From: a virus
Virus record (IMG/VR): IMGVR_UViG_3300037107_000081
Span: 1-64,000 of that record
Strand: one strand, 5' to 3'
DNA length: 64,000 nt
Part shown: positions 50,846 to 59,135 of the stretch, in pieces
How the letters are laid out: every line of letters starts with the position of its first letter
Position numbering within the stretch: position 1 is the stretch's first letter
Notes under the pieces: generated by a model
Database searches by the model: none
What the model saw: the letters and a program-made list of their open reading frames with translations, nothing else
Told to the model about the DNA's origin: nothing
Position numbers and translations under genes: made by a program

Positions 50846-50859
50846 TTTGATATATATAG
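50845..50859 (+). promoter_or_regulatory. GATATAT promoter-like box after the terminator
   Basis: CTTTGATATATATAG directly follows the terminator T-run. The next ATG (50873) has an AGGAGAA ribosome site 4-9 nt upstream. This is a clear terminator-then-promoter boundary of the decoration-gene unit. Confidence 0.6.
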
Positions 50860-50872
50860 AAATAGGAGAAAT

Positions 50873-51568
50873 ATGACATTAAGACTTGTTCAGGTAGGAA
50901 ATGCACTACCAGTATCATACCCAGTTGATCCCTCAGCAGAATTTGAACCCGGTATGATTGCTCAGCTTTATTTGCGTGGTAATAATATTGTTTGTGGTGT
51001 TAGTGATGGAAGAGCACCGTTGGGTATTATAGATGATTTTAAAACAAGAGCTTTTACAGCCCCTTCTATTGATGAAACTGTTATAGCAGCAGCTCCGGCA
51101 ATTGATGATGGTAGTGGTCATCTTATTACTCCAATAGATGTAAATATTAATCTTATAAATCCAAATGTTATTCCGGCTAGTTTTATTACGTCGCCTGTTG
51201 ATGTAGCCCTTAATGCTCGAAATGGTATGATTACTTTTCCAGCAGGAACACCATTGAATTTTGATTTGGATGGTGATGGTATTCCAGATTCAATTAGAAC
51301 AATTTGCAGTTATATTTATCAGGTCCCAAACATTTCTGGTGATGATTCTACTGCAGGAAGTGGACATATTACTGTTTGGTTTATGAGAGGAATATATCAG
51401 TGTGATAGCTACGAGACAAACCAACGTTATCCACTTAATGCTATATTATTTGTATCAGAGAATGGAAAATTAACAACTTCTCAGCCAAATGATGACTATC
51501 CAGGTGTTGCAATGGTAACTGGGCCACCCAGCGCTTCAATGTCCAGTTTAGAATTTGAATGGCTTTAA
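50873..51568 (+). CDS. capsid-decoration-like protein (231 aa), paralog of 16907-17611
   Basis: It shares full-length similarity with the gene after recA: AEFEPGMIAQLYLRG, CGVSDGRAPLGIIDDF, LITPIDVN, FPAGTPLNFDLDGDG, GHITVWFMRGIYQC and SENGKLTTSQ. The GxxTxW and NGKL elements also occur in the 59136 gene next to the capsid gene. A DGDGIPDS loop could bind calcium. It is likely a head-surface protein. An HNH gene begins 7 nt after its stop. Confidence 0.7.
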   Translation: MTLRLVQVGNALPVSYPVDPSAEFEPGMIAQLYLRGNNIVCGVSDGRAPLGIIDDFKTRAFTAPSIDETVIAAAPAIDDGSGHLITPIDVNINLINPNVIPASFITSPVDVALNARNGMITFPAGTPLNFDLDGDGIPDSIRTICSYIYQVPNISGDDSTAGSGHITVWFMRGIYQCDSYETNQRYPLNAILFVSENGKLTTSQPNDDYPGVAMVTGPPSASMSSLEFEWL

Positions 51569-51575
51569 AATTATT

Positions 51576-51953
51576 ATGAAAACTATATATAAAACATGTA
51601 GTGGATGTAGAGAAACAAAAATACCCAATGATTTTTATAAAAACTCAAAACAGTTTCATGTTAGTAAAAATTTAGAAAAGGAGATACTTAAGAGGCTACC
51701 ATATACAGCTGATGAATTAAGGTTGCATATAGAATCATTATGGGAGCCGTGGATGAATTGGGATAATTATGGTAAGTTTGATAAAAATAAAAAGACTTGG
51801 CAAATTGATCATATAATTCCACAAAGCAAGTTGCCATTTGATTTTCTTGATCATAAAAATTTCCTCAAACTATGGGCGCTTGAAAATCTACAACCGCTTG
51901 AAACCATTGCCAATATCAAGAAAGGTAATAAAATAATACCCAAAGCAGCCTAA
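51576..51953 (+). CDS. HNH homing endonuclease-like protein (125 aa)
   Basis: The C-terminal half has an HNH core (WQIDHIIPQSKLPFDF, then HKNFLKLWALENLQPL, about residues 78-110), including the DH pair and the Asn. The N terminus begins with CSGCRETKIPNDFYKN, the first half of a zinc-ribbon common in phage HNH proteins. The second Cys pair is missing, suggesting an internal deletion. It is inserted between two decoration paralogs and abuts the next ATG. It probably behaves as a selfish mobile gene. Confidence 0.82.
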   Translation: MKTIYKTCSGCRETKIPNDFYKNSKQFHVSKNLEKEILKRLPYTADELRLHIESLWEPWMNWDNYGKFDKNKKTWQIDHIIPQSKLPFDFLDHKNFLKLWALENLQPLETIANIKKGNKIIPKAA

Positions 51954-52355
51954 ATGTTCAAAATCGTCGAATCAATAACAACGAAACCAATAAAGTTTCC
52001 AGTAAAACCAGGAGTTAAGCTTGTTCCTGGTCAAGTAATAAGTCTTGTTGATTATGGTGATGATTTAGTAGTTGATAAATGTGATGGATATGCTCCTTTT
52101 GGTTTATTAGGTAATCGTTGTATTGGTGGAAATATTGTTAATTTTAAAAAGAGAGCCAATACGTTTCCACAAAGAATGATTGCTGATTTAAATGTATTTG
52201 ATAGAGATAATGAAATAAATGTTGGAAACTCATTATATTGCAACAAAGATGGTGTTTTGAGTAGTAAAAAACCATTCGAAAATTCATATGCTTTGGCTAA
52301 GGTAATTACTCCTGCAGATAAAAATAGGAAGCATATGCAGATTTTGTGGCTGTAA
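51954..52355 (+). CDS. short decoration-like paralog (133 aa)
   Basis: VKLVPGQVISL, VVDKCDGYAPFGLLGN, NSLYCNKDGVLSSKKP and a C-terminal QILWL match blocks of the 231-residue paralog (EPGMIAQ, CGVSDGRAPLGIIDD, ILFVSENGKLTTSQP, FEWL). The central domain with the GxxTVW block is missing, so this is a shortened family member. It starts at the base after the HNH stop. A virion-surface role is inferred. Confidence 0.6.
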   Translation: MFKIVESITTKPIKFPVKPGVKLVPGQVISLVDYGDDLVVDKCDGYAPFGLLGNRCIGGNIVNFKKRANTFPQRMIADLNVFDRDNEINVGNSLYCNKDGVLSSKKPFENSYALAKVITPADKNRKHMQILWL

Positions 52356-52418
52356 TAATAATGCATATCTTAGTATACTATTAGGCCTAAACCCAGCTGT
52401 ATTATATAAGGTGTTGTA

Positions 52419-52742
52419 ATGAACGATGAAGTTTGGAAGGATTTTTTCGCAGATAACCAGACTAAAAGAGTTTTGGATAGCTCAGAGGTGTGGAGGAATT
52501 ATTCTCAGGCTGAGCTAGTACGTGAGCAGCTTAGAGAGGTTAATGCTGCAAACAAAACAATTGATAACGAAAATCAGTTGATGGCTACTTTGGATGAGTT
52601 TCGCCAGAAGATTGCTGAAAACCCTGCTCTCAAGGCAGAATTAAAAAAAGCATCTGATATTTTGGAACAACATCCTGAATTAAAAGAAAAGGTAGACCAA
52701 AATTTTATAAATGGTTTAGAGTTGCTTGACCTTGGGGACTAA
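52419..52742 (+). CDS. helical hypothetical protein (107 aa)
   Basis: AAGGTGTTGTA precedes the ATG. The acidic, all-helical protein (ELVREQLREVNAANKTIDNE, then LKKASDILEQHPELKEKVDQ) probably forms coiled coils. It is followed 2 nt later by a 556-residue protein. No family is recognised. Confidence 0.6.
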   Translation: MNDEVWKDFFADNQTKRVLDSSEVWRNYSQAELVREQLREVNAANKTIDNENQLMATLDEFRQKIAENPALKAELKKASDILEQHPELKEKVDQNFINGLELLDLGD

Positions 52743-52744
52743 TT

Positions 52745-54415
52745 ATGATTTTTGCAAAATATACAGATAACATATATTCGTCTGAAGTTTATCGTGAACT
52801 TGAGCGTCAGGCTGTTAAGAAAGGTTTTTTCAAGCCAACCGAAACTGAATTAGTAAAGTTAGCGGCGGATGAAGTTAATAAGGTTGAAAAAATTAATCAA
52901 GAAGTAGATGTAACTCCTTCTAACGATTTTATTCAGGATGTGGCTTGTTTGGCCTATGCAATGAGGCGCAAGGGATTTGTTACGTTGGCAGAAGATCTTG
53001 AAGAGAAGTTGGTTATTTATAAGAAGGCCGAGAATGAGCTTTATAATGTTAATATGGAAAAGACGAAAGATTTTATTGATTTCGCTCACAGAGATGGTGA
53101 TGTCAATCTTATCGATGGGTCAGGTGAGTTGGGAACTATAGAAACACAACAGGGAATGGCTGATAAGATTTTAGCTGTTGTTAATAAGAATCCTACGGGA
53201 AAGTATCCAACTAATAAAATTGCTGAGTTTGCTGCTGAAATTATGAAGAAAGCACAAGAACAAAACGCTTCTGAGATGCCGGCTGAAAACCAAAGTACTT
53301 ATCAACCTGATTCGTCTGCTCCAAAAAATATAAAAGAATCATTAACAAGGGCCGCAGTTGTTTTGAACGATGTTGAGAGTGTTAAAAATAATCAACCAAT
53401 ACCTGTTAGTTCTTTTTCATTTAATGATCAAATAGAAAAAAAAAATGAAGTTCAGAACGCTTATATATATTTTGCTCGTTTAGCTGGCGTAAATGTAAAT
53501 CAAAGAAATATTCAGGCGTGGTTTATATTAAAGGGAACGGCGGGTGATAAAGGAGTTTTAACTGATGGTGACGTTCCGGTTATTAGTGCGGCCAATCTTC
53601 AATCAGCATATAAAAACGCATATTCATCAAGTTTTACCCCTTCTGCTGCTAATGGTATCTTGCAAAGTATAGCCGCTGCACTTGGTGTTGGTCCTACTTT
53701 TGCTTCTAAATATATTAATGAAACTAGTAAATATGATCTTTTTGCTGGTGGCTTAAATATGGCTCCAAATTGGGATAATGTTAACGCTGCTTGTAAAGAG
53801 TTGGCAGATCAAGCAAGTAAATTATATATAAGTGTTTGGGGCGTAAATAATGATACTATAACCAAAGCAACAGCGATATTACAAAGTATGCCAGATAATT
53901 TATATAAAAAGATTAATACTATTGATACAAAACAAAATTTTCAAAACAATGTAAACAAAGCTTTATCTGATCTAATTAATATTTCAAAAACCATCAGCTT
54001 AGCAAGAAATGATTTTACAAAACAACCGACTTATAATTATATGAAAGCGATTGTTAATGATATAGATCAAATAGTTACATGGGCTGATGGAATTGTAAAA
54101 CACATTTCTGATAGTTATAAGACTGTGGCAACTCCAGAACAACGAAAACCATTTGATATTGATACTCGTGAATTAGATAAAGCATACAATTATTGGTTAA
54201 TTCAAGCGCAAAGTGAAGATGAGGCAACTAAAAATAAAGCCACACATATCGCTGATAGAATACAACAATTAAAAGGAATTTTAGATCAGGGACAGGGTAA
54301 GATTTGGCTTGAAGTAAAGGACGATCTTGAGGCGAATGGTATTAGTGCTCCAACTAAAGAAGCTCTTCAAAATAGCATAAATACAATTGCCAACTCTGCA
54401 AAAGGTGGGAGATAA
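52745..54415 (+). CDS. virion-module protein (556 aa)
   Basis: The N terminus (~110 residues) contains a helical hairpin of the recurrent type (FIQDVACLAYAMRRKGFVTL, then AEDLEEKLVIYKKAE). An Asn/Ser/Pro-rich linker (~175-200) and long helices follow. The C terminus ends NTIANSAKGGR with the next ribosome site (GGTGGGAG). It is the first of four consecutive large genes likely to encode internal or tail proteins. No enzyme motif is seen. Confidence 0.6.
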   Translation: MIFAKYTDNIYSSEVYRELERQAVKKGFFKPTETELVKLAADEVNKVEKINQEVDVTPSNDFIQDVACLAYAMRRKGFVTLAEDLEEKLVIYKKAENELYNVNMEKTKDFIDFAHRDGDVNLIDGSGELGTIETQQGMADKILAVVNKNPTGKYPTNKIAEFAAEIMKKAQEQNASEMPAENQSTYQPDSSAPKNIKESLTRAAVVLNDVESVKNNQPIPVSSFSFNDQIEKKNEVQNAYIYFARLAGVNVNQRNIQAWFILKGTAGDKGVLTDGDVPVISAANLQSAYKNAYSSSFTPSAANGILQSIAAALGVGPTFASKYINETSKYDLFAGGLNMAPNWDNVNAACKELADQASKLYISVWGVNNDTITKATAILQSMPDNLYKKINTIDTKQNFQNNVNKALSDLINISKTISLARNDFTKQPTYNYMKAIVNDIDQIVTWADGIVKHISDSYKTVATPEQRKPFDIDTRELDKAYNYWLIQAQSEDEATKNKATHIADRIQQLKGILDQGQGKIWLEVKDDLEANGISAPTKEALQNSINTIANSAKGGR

Positions 54416-54416
54416 A

Positions 54417-56147
54417 ATGATATCTAAGATTGCTGGACAAGACGCTGCAGCATGGGTCGGATTGACTGGTGGAAAAGGCCCAACTACTGCCCCATCTCAT
54501 TCTGGTGGTGCAGGTCGTGGTGGTGCAGCTGCTCAACCAACAACCGAAAATAAACCTGTATCTGATGCTGTTCGTACAATGCAGGGTCTTATGGGAGACT
54601 TGCGAAATCAATTACAAGATACAAACAAAGCACAAACAGCTCTTGCTCAAATAAATGCAAAAGGACAAAGCGGAATTAAAGATGTTGCAGAATTGGCTGC
54701 CGCCGCTCAAGCATTTGGAACAACTTCGGCAGGTGCAAGATCTTCAACAGATGGTGTCTGGGGCCCGCAAACTAGAAATTCTTTAATAAATATAAAGAAT
54801 TTTGTTGAAAAAGCAAACATTCCAGGAACAATTATTCAAGAAGGAACTGGACCAAGCCCATATAAAGCAACGAAAGAGGACGACCTTCTTCAACTAGCTA
54901 ATGCAAATATTAATAACTTAGTGCGCTTATTTCAAACAGTTGGGCTTTCTTCAACGGTAGCGACACAAAAGGGTAGTTTTATTCAGGTAGATTCGGTTGG
55001 TCCAGAATTAGATCCTTCGGGTTTTTCTGATGATCCATGGCCAACAACATGGGGAAAAAACCCAGTCATGTCTACCGATATACATGATTTCTACAAATTC
55101 TTTAACTTTATACAGAATCTACATTTGGTTGGTGAGTTGTGTAAACCATTAGATGAGCGTGGTAAAGAAGAAACTAATAATCGTAATGATAGAAACAGAA
55201 GAGCTGATGATCAATTGTCTGCTATTGAGAAGTTGGCAAAAGAAATATTAGAATCAACAATTATTAGATTGGGTCAAGAAGGACAACAGGTTGGTGAGTT
55301 TGATCGTGCAAAGGGTCAACCAGCTGTAGAAACAACACCAACGCCAGAACCAAAAGCTCAAGATGATAAGTGGCATTGTTTTTATTCTATAGACGAAATT
55401 ATAGATTGGTTTGTTAGAAGGGCTAATGCTATTTTTGCTCAGCTATATCCGTTATATCGTTCATCAGGAGAAAATCCAAGACCAGATAAGAAAGGCACAG
55501 TTGTTACAGAAAATGATATGCAGCTTGCTAATGATTATAAAAAGAGCATGGATACAATTCGTGCTCAATGGTATGGAATTAGAAACGATGTAATAAATGC
55601 GCTAAAAGAACAGGATAAGCAAGATCATCCTGTTGTTACTCTTGGTACTATTATTGGTGTTGCAAGTGGTAATGCTGGTGGATCTGGTGGTGCTGGTCGT
55701 GGTGAAAGAGCTAGTGGTACTGGTGGTAGTGGTTACACTTTAAGTGGTGAAGAAGAGCAGGCTAAAAAAGCACCTATAGCAGATTTTATGAAACTTAGGG
55801 TTCTAGCAAGAGGTTTGCGCACTAAGGCCGTTGATGAGCTTGAAGTATTAAGTGATGATGGACTTCCAAACGTAGATTTAAATGATTGGTTAAATGGTAA
55901 TTGGCAAAATCTAGCTGAAGACGTTAAGGGAGATACACCAGCTCAAAAACTTAATGGTTTTAGAAATTGGGCATTAGCAGTTAAAAACGTTATAACAGAT
56001 ATATTTCGTAACTGGAATAACCGAGATCAAGATCATGATGATTCAGTTACCAAACAACAAACACATCTATGGCAGCGATGGTTAGATGCTATTGATAGTC
56101 AAATTGGTACTGCTGGTAGAATGTTACAAAGAACAACGGGAAGATAA
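54417..56147 (+). CDS. Gly-linker virion protein with peptidoglycan-binding-like segment (576 aa)
   Basis: ATG 54417 follows GGTGGGAG. Two Gly-rich linkers (HSGGAGRGGAAAQ near 27-39; GNAGGSGGAGRGERASGTGG near 418-437) separate helical regions. ELAAAAQAF ... TDGVWGPQTRNSLINIKNF (about 90-130) matches the DGxxGPxT core of PG_binding_1 domains, which bind cell-wall peptidoglycan. Together with the next two membrane-segment proteins it could act in cell-envelope penetration. The domain call is moderate because the segment is short. Confidence 0.6.
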   Translation: MISKIAGQDAAAWVGLTGGKGPTTAPSHSGGAGRGGAAAQPTTENKPVSDAVRTMQGLMGDLRNQLQDTNKAQTALAQINAKGQSGIKDVAELAAAAQAFGTTSAGARSSTDGVWGPQTRNSLINIKNFVEKANIPGTIIQEGTGPSPYKATKEDDLLQLANANINNLVRLFQTVGLSSTVATQKGSFIQVDSVGPELDPSGFSDDPWPTTWGKNPVMSTDIHDFYKFFNFIQNLHLVGELCKPLDERGKEETNNRNDRNRRADDQLSAIEKLAKEILESTIIRLGQEGQQVGEFDRAKGQPAVETTPTPEPKAQDDKWHCFYSIDEIIDWFVRRANAIFAQLYPLYRSSGENPRPDKKGTVVTENDMQLANDYKKSMDTIRAQWYGIRNDVINALKEQDKQDHPVVTLGTIIGVASGNAGGSGGAGRGERASGTGGSGYTLSGEEEQAKKAPIADFMKLRVLARGLRTKAVDELEVLSDDGLPNVDLNDWLNGNWQNLAEDVKGDTPAQKLNGFRNWALAVKNVITDIFRNWNNRDQDHDDSVTKQQTHLWQRWLDAIDSQIGTAGRMLQRTTGR

Positions 56148-57238
56148 TGGCTGGTGAGATCCAATATGTTTCCGATACTATATTACTTGAAAAAACATTT
56201 CGGGTTCTCTCGGAATTTAATGATGGCAATATAAATAAATATGCCTTTGATATGGGTTCGCTTTTGAGTGGTATTGGTGAAAACATACATTCATTCATTG
56301 GTAGCCAAATTCATGATAAAGCTTCAGGTGGAATTACCAGAACGATTATAGATTTACTTGCCCCAGCTGTATTTTTTGGGCTTAATCCTGTTCTTGGTTT
56401 TGTAGTTGCTTTTGCTCAGGAAGCTTTTGGTTTTGATATGTATTCTGTGTATCAAAAGATTCATGATGCCATTATACCTGATGTTGAAGCTGAAAAACCA
56501 ATAAGTGCTGATAAAATAAATAATATTGCAAAATCAGCAATTCCAAATACAGACGAAGAAGAAACAGATGAACAACATGCAGATGATCTTTTATATCCAT
56601 TGAGGGCTTTAGAAGAAAATGGACAATTAACAAAAGAAGCGTTGGGTCGTCGTTCTTTCTACAGTTCAAAAGATACAAGATTTAAGCCCTTGCAATCACT
56701 GCTTGAAGTTATTGGTAAAAGAAAGGGAATGTCTTTTATTACCGGAATTATAGCTTGGTTTTTGAAGACTATATTATTATCTGCTGGTTTGTTAATTGTT
56801 GGTGGTGTTGCTGCAAAAGCTCTTGGTTTTGGGGTTAAACAACAAAACACTACGACTACACAACCTGAACAAACAAACACACAACAGCCGCAACAAAACA
56901 CACAACAACCAACACAAATGTCTATTCCGGCTCCTTCTGGTGCTGGTGCTTACGTATATAAAAATAAACCTAATGATATATGGGTTGAGAATTTAAATGG
57001 AAGACAGCCTTATGAAATGATTTTACAATGGGCTCTTGGGTCATATCCTAGCCTTTACCAATATGACAACATTATATTGAATACTCCGTCTTTTTGGAAT
57101 GCAGTTCGTAGCGTTACCGAAAATTGGAGACCTGGACAATCTGATATAGCAATCCCAGATCCATACAAAAAACGGGATGATGTTGTAAGTCTGTTCATAA
57201 ATGACGTTTTTAGAAATATTAATCAAGGGAGTGCATAA
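56147..57238 (+). CDS. membrane-segment virion-module protein (363 aa)
   Basis: Overlaps the previous stop by 1 nt. Two hydrophobic regions are present: LLAPAVFFGLNPVLGFVVAF (about 70-89) and FLKTILLSAGLLIVGGVAAK (about 205-224). A Thr/Gln-rich linker (TTTTQPEQTNTQQPQQNTQQ) and a C-terminal globular domain follow. Virion proteins with membrane helices are known in ejection or injection complexes, which is an inference here. No signal peptide is seen. Confidence 0.6.
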   Translation: MAGEIQYVSDTILLEKTFRVLSEFNDGNINKYAFDMGSLLSGIGENIHSFIGSQIHDKASGGITRTIIDLLAPAVFFGLNPVLGFVVAFAQEAFGFDMYSVYQKIHDAIIPDVEAEKPISADKINNIAKSAIPNTDEEETDEQHADDLLYPLRALEENGQLTKEALGRRSFYSSKDTRFKPLQSLLEVIGKRKGMSFITGIIAWFLKTILLSAGLLIVGGVAAKALGFGVKQQNTTTTQPEQTNTQQPQQNTQQPTQMSIPAPSGAGAYVYKNKPNDIWVENLNGRQPYEMILQWALGSYPSLYQYDNIILNTPSFWNAVRSVTENWRPGQSDIAIPDPYKKRDDVVSLFINDVFRNINQGSA

Positions 57239-58473
57239 TGAATCAAGATATTTGGGATGAATTTGAAAAAATAGCAGTTGCACAAGGATTAATTGCATTG
57301 TCCGAAGATGATTATTCTAAACCGTTGCCTAAGCGTTATGATTCGTTGTCTGATGATGCGATCCGTTTGCTTTATAACATTGAACCGGAACCAGAAAAAG
57401 ACAAGACTATTATAGAAGTAGCACACCCAGAAACCTTTACTGTTGGTACTGCTTATGATGCCATGAACTCGGTTGTTGAAAATGAACACCAACACCAAGA
57501 TATGATGGCCTATATTGCGTTGAAAGTTCCAAACGGCCACCTCACACAAAGACGTTATGTTGCTGCAAAACAAGAACTGTTAAACTCATTAATACGATCA
57601 GCTTTCACTCTCGATAATAAAGATGAAGAAGGCCTGATGGTTCTTGCTGATTCTTGCGCAAAAAGATTGGATGAACGAAGTGAACAAATTACTAAAGAGG
57701 GTATTGCCCCTTTAGCAGTTGCCGGGGTTGCTAGTGCTGCTGCATTACTCGGCATTGCTTACTATTTTATATGGGGAGCTCCAACAGCACAAAATGTATA
57801 CACCAATGCACAAAGGGTTTTAGATGCTCTTGAACCATTATCAGATCAACCATACGCAGATCCTATCAAAAAAGATATGACCACTGTAATGAGTATGGCC
57901 GAACAACTGCATGCAATGAGAACACAACTTGCAACCGTTCATTCTGTTGATGATGTCGTTAATGCCGCACAACAAGCTTCTGAAAATGCAAAAATAGAAG
58001 AGGCAAAAACCAAGAGAGATGCTTACGTTGCTCAGTTAAGGAAAATTTATGCAGCTCTTCCGGAATGGGTTAGAGCAATTAGGTCGGCTCACGTAAATCA
58101 AACAAGCACCAATGATTTCTTCGCTAAACTACAGGAAATTGGCAGCATCTTTACAGAGGGCGGTGCTGATGAAAAATTGGTCCATGAATTAATTGGTAAG
58201 TCTGATTGGTTCGCAAAGATAAAACAATACATTCCGGGTACACAAGATCATTATGCACCAGGCCAAGACAATTCAAAAGAAGCTGTGCATGGCGGCCTAA
58301 AAGAAGCAATCGAAAATGAAATATCGGTTATGAAACAATCTTTTAATAAAGCCCAAGAACAAGTACCAGAAATTCAAAACTCATTGGATATCGCCGCACA
58401 AAAAACCAAACCATCTACCCCAGACGATGCAAAAAATATGTTGGTCAAAGATACAGTCGATAATTTTACATAA
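57238..58473 (+). CDS. membrane-segment virion-module protein (411 aa)
   Basis: It overlaps the previous stop (TAATG). It has helical domains either side of a single hydrophobic helix, PLAVAGVASAAALLGIAYYF (about residues 159-178). The N-terminal region ends KSYK-like charged helices, and the C-terminal half is long amphipathic helix. With its two upstream neighbours it forms a coupled trio. Function is unknown; a role in membrane penetration at infection is possible. Confidence 0.6.
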   Translation: MNQDIWDEFEKIAVAQGLIALSEDDYSKPLPKRYDSLSDDAIRLLYNIEPEPEKDKTIIEVAHPETFTVGTAYDAMNSVVENEHQHQDMMAYIALKVPNGHLTQRRYVAAKQELLNSLIRSAFTLDNKDEEGLMVLADSCAKRLDERSEQITKEGIAPLAVAGVASAAALLGIAYYFIWGAPTAQNVYTNAQRVLDALEPLSDQPYADPIKKDMTTVMSMAEQLHAMRTQLATVHSVDDVVNAAQQASENAKIEEAKTKRDAYVAQLRKIYAALPEWVRAIRSAHVNQTSTNDFFAKLQEIGSIFTEGGADEKLVHELIGKSDWFAKIKQYIPGTQDHYAPGQDNSKEAVHGGLKEAIENEISVMKQSFNKAQEQVPEIQNSLDIAAQKTKPSTPDDAKNMLVKDTVDNFT

Positions 58474-58511
58474 TCTCCTCTGGTAAAAATAATAATAATC
58501 AATGAATGTAC
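58474..58511 (+). repeat. dispersed motif, forward copy containing the next start codon
   Basis: The sequence is TCTCCTCTGGTAAAAATAA, then TAATAATCAATGAATGTACC. It starts at the stop of the previous gene. The ATG at 58502 is inside the motif, as at 8019. No separate ribosome site is visible. Confidence 0.75.
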
Positions 58512-59005
58512 CAAATGAAATAATAGCCTGGAAAAAGTACCTAACTACTAAGGCGCTTTATTCAGGACCTATTAATAAAGATAATAACCTTGAATTCAAA
58601 TCAGCTATCAAAAACCTAGAATCACTCTTAACCAAACATTCCCCATCTATAAAAGGTATGATCTGGAAAAATAATACCGTAAATAAAAATGTTTCTATCG
58701 TCGATGTAAATAATGCCCTAAACCTATTGTCTAAATTCGCCCAAGCCGATCTAGATGCTTTAGGTCCCCCAGATGCAGATCAACGAGGTACCATAATTAA
58801 TCAAATGTTTTTAAGCCAGGATATGAAAAATTCAGACAATTGGAGCGAATCAAATAACCAAAATCAAGGCCGCGAAGGCTCAACTATCCCAAAAAATCTA
58901 AATCCCTCTGGTAAAAAAATAACTCAAGAAATACCGCAAAAACACCAAAATATTGACGATAGAATGAAGGCACTAACTGATTTATTAGAAAATGTGAAAA
59001 AATAA
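58502..59005 (+). CDS. hypothetical protein (167 aa)
   Basis: The start codon is within the dispersed motif. The protein is polar and Asn/Lys-rich, with a central LPP-like stretch (DLDALGPPDADQRGTI). A partial motif copy in frame near 58904 encodes NPSGKKITQE. It is the last gene before the highly expressed decoration/capsid unit. No family is recognised. Confidence 0.6.
   Translation: MNVPNEIIAWKKYLTTKALYSGPINKDNNLEFKSAIKNLESLLTKHSPSIKGMIWKNNTVNKNVSIVDVNNALNLLSKFAQADLDALGPPDADQRGTIINQMFLSQDMKNSDNWSESNNQNQGREGSTIPKNLNPSGKKITQEIPQKHQNIDDRMKALTDLLENVKK
58904..58930 (+). repeat. partial dispersed motif inside a gene
   Basis: CCCTCTGGTAAAAAAATAAC matches the first half of the motif. It encodes PSGKKIT. 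The second half is degenerate. Confidence 0.45.
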
Positions 59006-59048
59006 TTTAATAAACTACTACTACTAATGTATTTAATTTGTAAGGTGT

Positions 59049-59120
59049 CTTGATTACCTAAATATCAAGGGAAAGTAAGACCAAGATGTAAGACAATAAA
59101 AGCACTAAATAAATAAGTGC
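59049..59120 (+). promoter_or_regulatory. leader with two hairpins before the decoration gene
   Basis: CTTGAT ... ATCAAG (59049-59069) and GCACT ... AGTGC (59103-59120) are two short stems. They lie in the 130-bp leader ahead of a gene with strongly biased codons. AGGATATAATATATG after the second stem combines the ribosome site with an AT-rich box. The hairpins may protect the 5' end of an abundant message. No T-run follows, so they are not terminators. Confidence 0.4.
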
Positions 59121-59135
59121 AATAGGATATAATAT

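Noticed and set aside
3284-58511. Dispersed motif as a sigma-54 or simple sigma-70 promoter
   Set aside because: GG and GC elements do not have the -24/-12 spacing. The gap between a possible -35 and the TGTATAAT of some copies is too long, and copies occur in both orientations relative to genes.
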